DNA of 64,000 bases, taken from contig JADJGF010000001.1 of NCBI GenBank assembly GCA_016708125.1, forward strand, positions 1,448,001 through 1,512,000, in the 5' to 3' direction. The notes beneath the pieces were generated by a model. That model made no database searches and was not told the origin of the DNA. It was given only the letters and a program-made list of their open reading frames with translations. A program made the position numbers and the translations under genes. The number at the start of each line of letters is the position of its first letter. Positions within the stretch are counted from its first letter, which is position 1. This document shows positions 1-7,588 of this stretch, piece by piece. This DNA comes from Ignavibacteriota bacterium. Its GTDB lineage: Bacteria; Bacteroidota; Ignavibacteria; Ignavibacteriales; Melioribacteraceae.

Positions 1-1162
1 TTCCATCCGGTGAATATTCCGGACCGTCATCCAATCCCTTTGCATAAGTAAGTCGGGTTTCGTCTCCGCCATTTATCGAAACTGAATAAACATCATACTC
101 TCCATTTCTTTCTGCACAATAAACTAAAGTGTTTCCATCTGGAGACCAGCCATGCCAATAACTCGGTGCATTTTTTGTAATTAATTTCGGAGTTCCTCCG
201 ATTACGGGTAAAGTATAAATTCTTGATTTTCCATCTTGTTCGGACTGATCACTAATTACTATTTGACTATTATCCGGTGAAAGACCATGATCGTTATTAC
301 ATCGAATTGCAAAGTCTGTATTTATTTTTTCCGGAGTTCCGCCGATTGCCGAAAGTTTGTACAACAATCCATTACTATTGAAAATAAAATATTTTCCATC
401 CAAAGACCAATTAGGCGCTTCAATATGATTTTTTGTATGATAAATTACTTTTCTATCTTTCGACTCAATATTGATAGTTTCTAAAGAGCTTTCTAACATT
501 TCTTCTCCATCGGCAATTTGATTAAATGTTTTGAGTTCAACATTTGAGAATATTGCAGTCTCAAGAATATTTTTATCATGCGAACAAACGCCAATTCCAA
601 CATAAAAAGGCTCATCGAAATTAATTTTGAAACTACACCCGGAATATTGAAAATCTTTATCATTTTCTGAAGTTGATAAGTGTACATCATTTCCAATTTT
701 TTCAAGGTTAATTTTATTTGGCGATTTTATATTTGATTGGATTTCTCGAGTTGTTCCGGTTTCTGTTTCACGATATTGAAGGGAGGTTAATCCGTCGCCG
801 TGAATTACAGCGTCAATGTATGCAGAACCGGCATTTAAATTTTGTCTAATTATTATTCCAGCTTTTCTATGCGGATTTGTGCCGGTACCAATCCAATTTA
901 TTTCTGAAGAAAGCGAAAAATCACCGGAGATTGTTTTCCAAACATAGTGAAATGCGTCTTTATCAAACCACATATTTTCACCGCTTCCGCTAATTTTGTA
1001 AGAATTTTTATTTGAATTAAAAACCGCAGAACCAGCTACTAAAACATTTCCAACATCGACGCTGTTTTCAAAAATTCCGATAGAATCATTTTTAACTTGG
1101 GCAGAAGCAAAATATAATGGGAATAAAAAAAGGATCATCACATGCGCAAAGGGATGTTTCAT
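1..1162 (-). CDS. Secreted TolB-like WD40 beta-propeller protein (C-terminus cut by window edge)
   Basis: Reading the minus strand from ATG at 1162 gives an open frame of 387 codons that leaves the window without a stop. It begins with a Sec signal peptide (MKHPFAHVMILFLFPLYFASAQ). Residues about 25-190 look like a concanavalin-type beta-sandwich (DUF1349-like, with GENMWFDKDAFHYVW and PHRKAGIIIRQ). After that come PD40/TolB-like propeller blades marked by repeats such as WSLDGKYFIF, LSPDNSQIVI, WSPDGNTLVY and YSPDG. In this family the blades bind peptides or glycans in the periplasm; here the ligand is unknown. It stands apart from the thioesterase gene by about 50 bases on its upstream side. 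Propeller call sure, exact role unknown. Confidence 0.85.
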   Translation of the reverse strand, partial: MKHPFAHVMILFLFPLYFASAQVKNDSIGIFENSVDVGNVLVAGSAVFNSNKNSYKISGSGENMWFDKDAFHYVWKTISGDFSLSSEINWIGTGTNPHRKAGIIIRQNLNAGSAYIDAVIHGDGLTSLQYRETETGTTREIQSNIKSPNKINLEKIGNDVHLSTSENDKDFQYSGCSFKINFDEPFYVGIGVCSHDKNILETAIFSNVELKTFNQIADGEEMLESSLETINIESKDRKVIYHTKNHIEAPNWSLDGKYFIFNSNGLLYKLSAIGGTPEKINTDFAIRCNNDHGLSPDNSQIVISDQSEQDGKSRIYTLPVIGGTPKLITKNAPSYWHGWSPDGNTLVYCAERNGEYDVYSVSINGGDETRLTYAKGLDDGPEYSPDG

Positions 1163-1210
1163 TCTTACACCTTCTGGTAAAATTAAAAACAAAAATGCCA
1201 CAAAAAATTT

Positions 1211-1717
1211 TTAAATTATTTCAATTTCCTTTGGATCTTTTTCATCTTTTACATTAAACCACTGATCGGCAGTAAAATCTACATCAGTAATTTTATTGAC
1301 ATGCATTTTAAAATATTTTCCTTGTGCAACAACCGCAACTTCACCATTTGGCAAAACAATTCTTCCTTCGCCTTCAAAAGTACGGGAAGTTTCATTTGTT
1401 ATTTTGCAGATTACTTTTAGTTCTTCATTATAAGGAACGGGTTTTTTGAATTTGACATTAAGCTCTAAAGTAACACCCCACATGTTTTCATCTTTCATTA
1501 GTATTGCACGACCAATTGCTTCATCCAAAATTGTTGATGCAATTCCACCATGAAGTCTTCCGGGGTAACTTTGATGAATTTCTTTAGGTGTAAATGTGGC
1601 AACCAATTCTTCATTTTCCATCTCATAAAATGAAGCTTTTAAACCAAGCTTATTTTCCATTCCGCAGACAAAACACATTTTAGAATTATTTTGTTTATTG
1701 ATTACTTTTTGTTTCAT
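1211..1717 (-). CDS. PaaI-type hotdog-fold thioesterase
   Basis: 168 residues, the usual size for a single hotdog domain. The diagnostic stretch RLHGGIASTILDEAIGR (about residues 54-70) carries the HGG motif and the Asp that polarises water in PaaI/4HBT acyl-CoA thioesterases. An N-terminal pair C15-x2-C18 followed by NKLGLKASF is common in the subgroup annotated as PaaI family thioesterase. It probably hydrolyses an acyl-CoA in the cytoplasm; the acyl group cannot be read from the sequence. It has its own spacer on both sides, with a GTCATTC repeat between it and the ferredoxin gene, so it is probably transcribed separately or as a loose unit. The upstream SD is weak. Confidence 0.85.
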   Translation of the reverse strand: MKQKVINKQNNSKMCFVCGMENKLGLKASFYEMENEELVATFTPKEIHQSYPGRLHGGIASTILDEAIGRAILMKDENMWGVTLELNVKFKKPVPYNEELKVICKITNETSRTFEGEGRIVLPNGEVAVVAQGKYFKMHVNKITDVDFTADQWFNVKDEKDPKEIEII

Positions 1718-1731
1718 ATAATTTTAAGTTT

Positions 1732-1800
1732 GTCATTCGCTCGAAAGTGGGAATCAAGTTGATAAATAATAGATTCCCGATTAAAACATTCGGGAATGAC
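1732..1800. repeat. GTCATTC...GGGAATGAC interspersed palindrome (copy i)
   Basis: The spacer begins TGTCATTCGCTCG and ends CATTCGGGAATGAC, so the outer ends form an inverted repeat with further GGGAATC/GATTCCC pairing inside. It belongs to a family found again at 30708, 33003, 35961, 36798 and 59721. Confidence 0.7.
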
Positions 1801-1811
1801 TGTATGATTAA

Positions 1812-2039
1812 TTATTTAATTGTAAACTTAATAATTTTTGCCGGACAATTTTTTGAAGCTGCTTTAATAGAATCAATTTCTTCGTTGCCAACATGAATTA
1901 AATAAATTCCCTTTTTCTCTTTGCTGCCAATTAAATTACATTTACCGTCTTTCTTAGATACACGCCATCGATTTGGATCTGCTTCAACACAAGCATTGCA
2001 GCCAATACATTTATTTCTGAAATATGAAATTGAAATCAT
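1812..2039 (-). CDS. Single-cluster [4Fe-4S] ferredoxin
   Basis: 75 residues. Cys11, Cys14 and Cys17 form C-x2-C-x2-C (CIGCNAC), and Cys65 in the NCPAKII stretch supplies the fourth ligand, which is the layout of a monocluster bacterial ferredoxin (Fer4 family). Cys34 is extra and probably not a ligand. It would be a small cytoplasmic electron carrier. It lies just downstream of the U32 (TrhP-like) gene on the same strand, separated by about 120 bases of repeat DNA; U32 hydroxylases depend on Fe-S clusters, so a functional pairing is possible but is inference. Family call is sure. Confidence 0.88.
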   Translation of the reverse strand: MISISYFRNKCIGCNACVEADPNRWRVSKKDGKCNLIGSKEKKGIYLIHVGNEEIDSIKAASKNCPAKIIKFTIK

Positions 2040-2050
2040 TTTTTATTTTT

Positions 2051-2135
2051 TCTTAAGCTTGCTCTTAATCATAATCTTACTCTAATTTACACAATTTTTT
2101 AAATTAAGATTAAGAGCATGATTAAGATTAAGAAT
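2051..2135. repeat. Imperfect palindrome built of CTTAATC/CTTACTCT units (copy A)
   Basis: Left arm TCTTAAGCTTGCTCTTAATC and right arm AAATTAAGATTAAGAGCATG pair imperfectly around an AT-rich centre. It resembles the longer, nearly identical copies at 35838 and 36049, and a half copy at 26951-26971. Confidence 0.65.
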
Positions 2136-2162
2136 TACAAGGAAATTTGGCTGAAAAAGTAA

Positions 2163-3404
2163 TTAATTATTTTCAACAACTTTATACAACTTATCAGATG
2201 GTCTAATTAATTCATCAATTTGTATTGAGAAATTCTCTCCTTGTGTAACCTCATCAACATTTTTATCATCAACTCTAATTTCATTAACGATTGTTTCAAC
2301 TACTCCGGTAGTTGGTCCCGTAATTAAAATTTTATCGCCTTTTTTTAAATTATGCGCCTCCAACAAAAATTCACCGACCTTAATTTTAGAAAAATATTTT
2401 ATTCCCTTTGCAACATAAATTTTCTTTGTTGTAGCTTTGGATCCATAAGCATCGCTCCATTCACCAGTTTTTCTGCCAAGATAATAACCATCCCAGAAGC
2501 CGCGATTATAAACAGTTGCCAATCTAGTTTTCCAATCTTCAATTTTTTCTTTTGTGTAAGTTCCTTCTAAAATTGAATCAACAGCTTCGCGGTAACATTT
2601 AACGGTTGTGTAAACATAATCTGCTGATCTTCCACGACCTTCAATTTTTAAAACTTTAACTCCGGCATTTAAAACTTTATCAAGAAAATCAATTGTTGCC
2701 AAATCTTTTGCACTCATTATGTATTCGTTATCAATATTGAGTTCAATTCCTTCTTCTTTATCAATAACTGTATATTCTCTTCTGCAATTTTGAATGCAAG
2801 CTCCGCGATTTGCCGATGAATTATGAGAGTGCAGACTTAAATAACATTTTCCGGAAACAGCCATACAAAGCGCACCATGGGCAAAAACTTCTACTTCAAT
2901 TAAATTTCCGGATGGACCAATTATATTTCTTCTTTCAATTTCGTTTGCAATGCTTGCTACTTGCTGTAAGCTTAACTCGCGAGCCATTACAATAACATCT
3001 GCATAATCTGCATAGAATTCTACCGTTTCAATATTACTTACATTTGATTGAGTAGAAATATGAACCGGATAATTTATTTTTTTTGCATAACTCATTGCCG
3101 CATGATCTGAAACAATTACGGCATCAATTCCATTTTGTTTTGCGGCATCCATTATATTTTTCATTAATGTAATGTCATGATCATACAAAGTTGTGTTTAG
3201 CGTGATATATGATTTAATTTTATTTTCTTTACAGATTTCCGCAACTTTTGTTAAATCTTCAACTGTAAAATTTATTGATGAGCGTGCGCGCATATTTAAT
3301 TGCTCAACACCAAAATAAATTGAGTTGCACCCTGCTTTTATTGCGGCACTTAACGCTTCCCATGAACCAACGGGAGCCATAACTTCTATATTTTTTTGTA
3401 ACAT
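2163..3404 (-). CDS. trhP: U32-family protein, TrhP-like tRNA hydroxylation enzyme
   Basis: 413 residues. The start MLQKNIEVMAPVGSWEALSA and the central signature EVEVFAHGALCMAVSGKCYL are those of peptidase family U32. Members such as TrhP (YegQ) and RlhA are now known to hydroxylate RNA (5-hydroxyuridine at the tRNA wobble base for TrhP) using an Fe-S cluster and a prephenate-derived compound. Cys180, Cys187, Cys203 and Cys207 give C-x6-C-x15-C-x3-C, the likely cluster ligands. The last 80 residues (KGIKYFSKIKVGEFLLEA on) form the usual small C-terminal beta domain. A ferredoxin gene follows. A rho-independent terminator lies in the leader, about 50 bases before the start. Gene symbol is by family resemblance; an RlhA-like role is the alternative. 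Confidence 0.82.
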   Translation of the reverse strand: MLQKNIEVMAPVGSWEALSAAIKAGCNSIYFGVEQLNMRARSSINFTVEDLTKVAEICKENKIKSYITLNTTLYDHDITLMKNIMDAAKQNGIDAVIVSDHAAMSYAKKINYPVHISTQSNVSNIETVEFYADYADVIVMARELSLQQVASIANEIERRNIIGPSGNLIEVEVFAHGALCMAVSGKCYLSLHSHNSSANRGACIQNCRREYTVIDKEEGIELNIDNEYIMSAKDLATIDFLDKVLNAGVKVLKIEGRGRSADYVYTTVKCYREAVDSILEGTYTKEKIEDWKTRLATVYNRGFWDGYYLGRKTGEWSDAYGSKATTKKIYVAKGIKYFSKIKVGEFLLEAHNLKKGDKILITGPTTGVVETIVNEIRVDDKNVDEVTQGENFSIQIDELIRPSDKLYKVVENN

Positions 3405-3451
3405 AAAAATTTCTTTCTATAAAATTGTTATTATAAAAATAGTGATTTGTA

Positions 3452-3485
3452 TAAACAAAAAACCGGTTCCTTTTTTGAAACCGGG
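3452..3485 (-). terminator. Rho-independent terminator or attenuator upstream of the U32 gene
   Basis: On the minus strand a CCGGTTT...AACCGG hairpin (stems at 3463-3468 and 3479-3484) is followed by TTTTTTG. No minus-strand gene precedes it inside the spacer, so it is either a relic of a lost gene or a leader attenuator of the U32 gene that begins at 3404. Confidence 0.6.
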
Positions 3486-3617
3486 CATGTAAAATAGAAA
3501 TTTATTTTTACTAAACAACCACCATAAAAATAAATTCATTCTTAAAGGTAATAAACACATAGGTTTATTAGAAAGGTTATAAATGAACACAATCTCTATC
3601 AAAAAAAACAGCCAAGC

Positions 3618-3794
3618 ATGGAAGAAAAATTAAATTTCGTCGGACAGCAAATTGGCAATTACAAATTAATTAAAGAAATTGCCAGCGGCGGAATGGGAAT
3701 CGTTATTTTTGCTGAAAGATGTGGTGGAATTTTTGAACAAGAGTTGTATAATAAAATATCTCACACATTAAAATATTTATTGCAAGGATTATAA
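3618..3794 (+). pseudogene. Truncated Ser/Thr protein kinase (N-terminal remnant)
   Basis: ATG at 3618 opens 58 codons ending in TAA. Residues 8-34 (VGQQIGNYKLIKEIASGGMG and then IVIFAER) are the first lines of a PknB-type kinase: the lead-in, the glycine-rich loop G-x-GGMG-x-V and the beta-2 strand. In relatives this runs into the A-x-K strand, but here the text becomes GGIFEQELYNKISHTLKYLL and stops. The catalytic loop, DFG and everything after are missing. It is best read as the stub left by a deletion that joined the kinase start to the MerR locus. The spacer from 3405 to 3617 otherwise holds only the hairpin at 3452-3485. Confidence 0.75.
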
Positions 3795-3810
3795 TTTTCA
3801 ATTATATTCA

Positions 3811-3855
3811 TATACGTAAACGTATAGGTTATAGTAAAATAAACGTAAAGGTATA
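3811..3855 (+). promoter_or_regulatory. Two 16-bp operator copies before the MerR gene
   Basis: TATACGTAAACGTATA at 3811-3826 is a perfect inverted repeat (7-2-7). A second copy, TAAACGTAAAGGTATA at 3840-3855, matches it at 14 of 16 places, begins 29 bases later (close to three helical turns) and ends right at the ATG of the MerR gene. The placement over the leader and start suggests autoregulation of the MerR-hydrolase operon. That the MerR protein binds here is inference. Confidence 0.6.
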
Positions 3856-4575
3856 ATGAATAATATATTTCTAAGAGAAGACTTTCTTAAAGAAGTCGCA
3901 ATATCAGAAAAAATCCTTCATGAGTTTGAAACCAATAATTTATTAAAACCAGCAGGAATTACAGAAGATAAAACAGTTTTCTATACAAAAGGTTCTGTTG
4001 AACAAGCATTAATGCTTAAATCATTATTGGATATGGGCTATGCTATTCCGGAATTGCAAAAAATTGTTAAAAAAATTGGGCTCCCCAACAACTCTAAAAT
4101 TCTGCATGATGAAAAAAACATAGAAAAGTTTATAACTATTAGTGGTCTTGCAGATCAAGCCGGCGTTAGTCCAAGAACAATTAAACACTGGGAAGAAAAA
4201 GGAATTATTGAATCAGAAATGAGAAGTTCGGGTGGATTTAGACTTTACTCGCAAACTTATGTTTACATGTGCAAACTTATAAAAGATCTTCAGTTGTTTA
4301 ATTATTCACTCGAAGAAATTAAAACAATATCCGATTATTTTAGAGATTTTTTACTAATTAGCAACGACTTGAATCATTACCAGCAATTAGAAACAAAAGA
4401 GCGGCTTGATGCAATGAGCAGCGCTATTGTACAGCTTTTCTCAAAAATGAATTTACTTAAAGAAGGAATTGCACGATGGGAAAATCTTCTTAAAACAAAG
4501 CAAAAAGAAATACAGACAATTAAAAATAAAAATTCTAAAAGAAAAAATTTAACCGCAAATGAAAAGGATGAATAG
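3856..4575 (+). CDS. MerR-family regulator with two HTH domains
   Basis: 239 residues. The clearest MerR domain is the second one, residues about 92-160 (TISGLADQAGVSPRTIKHWE, the GIIES wing, then GGFRLYSQT). The first 75 residues repeat the layout in weaker form (REDFLKEVAISEKILHEFE, NNLLKP, then a helix with LDMGYAIPELQKIV), so this seems to be a tandem MerR protein. The last 70 residues are a Lys/Glu-rich helix that looks like a dimerising coiled coil; there is no B12- or metal-binding domain. It is followed without a gap by a hydrolase gene and preceded by two 16-bp operators. Most likely it represses or activates its own operon; the signal is unknown. Confidence 0.82.
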   Translation: MNNIFLREDFLKEVAISEKILHEFETNNLLKPAGITEDKTVFYTKGSVEQALMLKSLLDMGYAIPELQKIVKKIGLPNNSKILHDEKNIEKFITISGLADQAGVSPRTIKHWEEKGIIESEMRSSGGFRLYSQTYVYMCKLIKDLQLFNYSLEEIKTISDYFRDFLLISNDLNHYQQLETKERLDAMSSAIVQLFSKMNLLKEGIARWENLLKTKQKEIQTIKNKNSKRKNLTANEKDE

Positions 4576-5748
4576 TTGGATTACTTTGATCAAAATATAT
4601 ATTTGAAAAATCATTTTGATATCAATAATCCCAAAATTGATTTAAGTGTTTTTAACGCAGTAATTTACAACCATCCGTTTTATTCAAAAGGAATTGATGA
4701 ATTTAAAATAGATTTTCCAAATAATTATTATGTATCGGAATTTGAAAACTCAATTTTTTCAAATACAGACGACGTAACAATTGAAGAAAATAATAAATTT
4801 AATTACATCATTGTAAAAAGTGATTCTCTAAAAAGAGCAAAAGATGTGATTTTTTTATTTCATGGATTAAACGAAAGAATATGGGATAAGTATCTTCCTT
4901 GGGCAATTAAATTAAACAAATTAACCGGAAAAGCAATTATACTTTTTCCAATTGCATTTCATATGAACAGGGCTCCGGAAACATGGAGCAATCCGCGCTT
5001 AATGAAAAAAATGTCGGAATACAGAATTAATATGTACAATGGAATTCAGAATTCGACATTTGCAAATGCAGCATTGAGTATGAGATTACACAGCAAACCA
5101 TCCCGATTTTTTACATCGGGATTTCAAACATTTACTGACGTGACAAAGCTTATTAGTGAAATTAGAGACGGAGAAAATAAATTTATTTATGATGACTGCT
5201 CAATTGATTTTTTTGGATATTCAATTGGAGCTTTATTGGCAGAAGTTTTATTAATGGCAAATCCTAAAAATTATTTTGAGAAATCTAAATTATTTATTTT
5301 CTGCGGCGGACCAACATTTGATATAATGTTTCCTGTTGCCAGAGCAATTTTAGATAGTAAAGCTTACGAATCAATGAGTAAATTTTTTAAACTATTTGAT
5401 GATTATTTAAATAAAGGAAAGATTGATAGAAATTCACTTCCCGAAATAAAATATTTTAAAAGTCTCTTATCTCAATATGGATTAAGAAACATACGGGAAG
5501 AAAGATTGCTTGAGTTGAAAAATAGAATTTTTGCAATTTCATTAATTAAAGACAAAGTTATTCCTCCGGAATCGGTAATAAATACTCTAAATGGGGCACA
5601 GAGAAAAATTCCAATTAGAACAATGATTACGGATTTTCCATATAATTATTCACATGAAACACCTTTTCCGGCAGATAAAAATCAAAGAGAAATTGTTAAT
5701 GTAAATTTTGAAAATATTTTTGAACTTGCGTCAAATTTCCTCAATTAA
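4576..5748 (+). CDS. DUF6051-like alpha/beta-hydrolase protein
   Basis: 390 residues if the TTG directly after the MerR stop codon is the start, which implies translational coupling. An oxyanion-type segment VIFLFHGLNERIWDKYLPWA lies at residues 91-110 and a nucleophile elbow DFFGYSIGALLAEVLL at 211-226 (Ser216). A His in NYSHETPFP near the C-terminus could complete a triad. I recognise the overall pattern from Bacteroidota proteins listed as DUF6051; no substrate is known. No signal peptide, so cytoplasmic. Coupling to the two-domain MerR gene suggests an induced response enzyme. The family number is from memory and less sure than the fold. Confidence 0.65.
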   Translation: MDYFDQNIYLKNHFDINNPKIDLSVFNAVIYNHPFYSKGIDEFKIDFPNNYYVSEFENSIFSNTDDVTIEENNKFNYIIVKSDSLKRAKDVIFLFHGLNERIWDKYLPWAIKLNKLTGKAIILFPIAFHMNRAPETWSNPRLMKKMSEYRINMYNGIQNSTFANAALSMRLHSKPSRFFTSGFQTFTDVTKLISEIRDGENKFIYDDCSIDFFGYSIGALLAEVLLMANPKNYFEKSKLFIFCGGPTFDIMFPVARAILDSKAYESMSKFFKLFDDYLNKGKIDRNSLPEIKYFKSLLSQYGLRNIREERLLELKNRIFAISLIKDKVIPPESVINTLNGAQRKIPIRTMITDFPYNYSHETPFPADKNQREIVNVNFENIFELASNFLN

Positions 5749-5755
5749 TTTTTAT

Positions 5756-6529
5756 CTAAAATTTCATCTCAATTCCTATGGGACAATGATCAGAACCCAT
5801 AATTTCCGGTAGAACAAAAGCATTGGTAATATTATTTTTTAAATTTTCGCTTATGAAAAAATAATCAATTCTCCAGCCCACATTTCTTTCTCGTGCGCGA
5901 GTAACTTGATCCCACCAAGTATAAACTTCCGGCTTATCATTAAACATTCGCAAAGTATCAATAAATCCATCTGCTAAAAATTTATCAATCCATTCTCTTT
6001 CTTCCGGTAAAAATCCGGATACTTTAGAATTTTCTTTCGGTCTCGCCAAATCAATTTCTTTATGCGCGGTATTTACATCGCCGCAAATTATTAATTTCTT
6101 ACCTTTGTTTATTAAACCAAGTGCATGATTTTGAAAAGCACTATAAAAATCCATTTTATATTTTAAACGAATTGCATCTTTCTTTCCGTTTGGATAATAA
6201 ATATTATACAAAACAAAATCTTTAAATTCTGCAATTACAAATCTACCTTCGCTGTCAAACTCAGTAATCCCGATTCCTTTTTGCACATTTAAAGGTTTTT
6301 CCTTGGTATAAACCGCCGTTCCGCTGTAACCCTTTTTTTCCGCTTGAGAAAAATAAGAATTGTAACCATCTATTTTTGTAAGTGAATCATCTAATTGTTC
6401 TTCCCACGCCTTTGTTTCCTGGATGCAAAGAATATCGGGATTTTCAGATTTGAGCCAATCGTGAAATCCTTTTTTCGCAACGGCACGGATTCCGTTTACA
6501 TTCCATGAAATTAATTTATAAGTTTTCAT
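5756..6529 (-). CDS. xth: Exodeoxyribonuclease III
   Basis: 257 residues, the normal length for ExoA/XthA. It has all the EEP-nuclease landmarks in order: LISWNVNGIRAV at the N-terminus, ILCIQETKA (metal-binding Glu), SGTAVYTKE, YYPNG, CGDVNTAHKEIDLARPKEN, TWWDQ..RARERNVGWRIDY and the C-terminal GSDHCPIGIEM (catalytic Asp-His). It cuts at abasic sites and degrades 3' ends in base excision repair. The start is preceded by a good SD (AGAAAGGAAG). It ends eight bases from the convergent hydrolase gene. Confidence 0.95.
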   Translation of the reverse strand: MKTYKLISWNVNGIRAVAKKGFHDWLKSENPDILCIQETKAWEEQLDDSLTKIDGYNSYFSQAEKKGYSGTAVYTKEKPLNVQKGIGITEFDSEGRFVIAEFKDFVLYNIYYPNGKKDAIRLKYKMDFYSAFQNHALGLINKGKKLIICGDVNTAHKEIDLARPKENSKVSGFLPEEREWIDKFLADGFIDTLRMFNDKPEVYTWWDQVTRARERNVGWRIDYFFISENLKNNITNAFVLPEIMGSDHCPIGIEMKF

Positions 6530-6603
6530 AAACTTCCTTTCTACAAAACATTTTTAAGTTATAAATAAGATATAAAATTGTATGAAATAATTTTGAATAA
6601 AAA

Positions 6604-7560
6604 TTATGCGAATAAAGTAGGATAAATATTCAGTTCAATTTTTTCAGATTCCTTGAAAAAATAATTTACCGCAATTATTGAATAATTTAAAATTTCTGAG
6701 TTGTATTCAACAATAATAGATTGAATATTGTTGTCAACTTCGGCAATCAGCTTGTTATTACTAAAAATTTTATAATACCAAATATTTTTACTTTTAGAAG
6801 AATTCCAAGTCAGGTTTATTTTTCCTTTTTCAATAAATTCATATCTGAAATTTTCCGGAGGTTTTGGTGAACGTGAAGAATAATTTTTTCTTTGCGAAAG
6901 AAACCAATACAAAATTGTCGATTCATTCCAAGCATTAACCCACGAATCGTGTCCAATGTTTGAATATTCCGTATATCTAACTTTTATTCCACCCTCGAGC
7001 AAAATTGCTTTATATAATTTTCTTGATTGCTCAACGGAAATTATTGGATCAGCATTACCGTGAAAAATCCACAAAGGAATTTCCTTTAAAATATTTGCCG
7101 TAGATGGCGAACCACCGCCGCAAATAGCAATTGCTGCCGCAAACATTTTTGGTTCTTTCGCAAGCAAATTAAAAACTCCAAATCCGCCCATAGATGCGCC
7201 GTGAACATAAAATCTATTTTCATCTAAATTAAATTCTTTCTTTAATAAATTTAGAATTTCTAAAACGGTTAACATTTCCGGAGTATGATTTTCATTATTG
7301 CTGTTTCCCCAAGCCAGATTTGGATTTGAAGTCTTTGGTGTAACAACAACACATGGATCTTTAGAAACAATCGTTTCATTGTACCAAGGTAAATTCCATG
7401 AGGTTAAATCCAGTTTACCATGCAAAGCTAATATAAGTGGATACTTTTTTCCCTCATTATAATTTGGCGGAACGAACAATCCAAACCGCATTTCGTTGTG
7501 TTCCCGTTCTTCATATCCGCTTGGAAGATTTGTTGTATTTTGAAAGTTTATTTTCTGCAT
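6604..7560 (-). CDS. Prolyl-oligopeptidase-like / PHB-depolymerase-like esterase with C-terminal Fn3-like domain
   Basis: 318 residues. YPLILALHGKLD supplies the HG oxyanion segment, VHGASMGGFGVFNLL (Ser123) the nucleophile elbow, FHGNADPIISV the acid and NIGHDSW the histidine, so the triad is complete. Residues about 230-318 (PENFRYEFIEKGKINLTWNS on) look like one fibronectin-III-type sandwich. Such enzymes act as acetyl- or feruloyl-type esterases, but there is no signal peptide at the chosen start, so export is uncertain. It lies 28 bases downstream of the alcohol dehydrogenase gene on the same strand, so the two may be co-transcribed. Confidence 0.8.
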   Translation of the reverse strand: MQKINFQNTTNLPSGYEEREHNEMRFGLFVPPNYNEGKKYPLILALHGKLDLTSWNLPWYNETIVSKDPCVVVTPKTSNPNLAWGNSNNENHTPEMLTVLEILNLLKKEFNLDENRFYVHGASMGGFGVFNLLAKEPKMFAAAIAICGGGSPSTANILKEIPLWIFHGNADPIISVEQSRKLYKAILLEGGIKVRYTEYSNIGHDSWVNAWNESTILYWFLSQRKNYSSRSPKPPENFRYEFIEKGKINLTWNSSKSKNIWYYKIFSNNKLIAEVDNNIQSIIVEYNSEILNYSIIAVNYFFKESEKIELNIYPTLFA

Positions 7561-7588
7561 TAAAAGTATTAATCAAAATTTGTTAAGA

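Noticed and set aside
287..484. Plus-strand open frame opposite the TolB-like gene
   Set aside because: The minus strand reads as a continuous propeller protein with clear repeats; the plus frame is Cys/Phe/Ile-rich with no family resemblance.
3417..3602. 61-codon minus-strand frame before the U32 gene
   Set aside because: It is read through the terminator hairpin and has no protein-like pattern.
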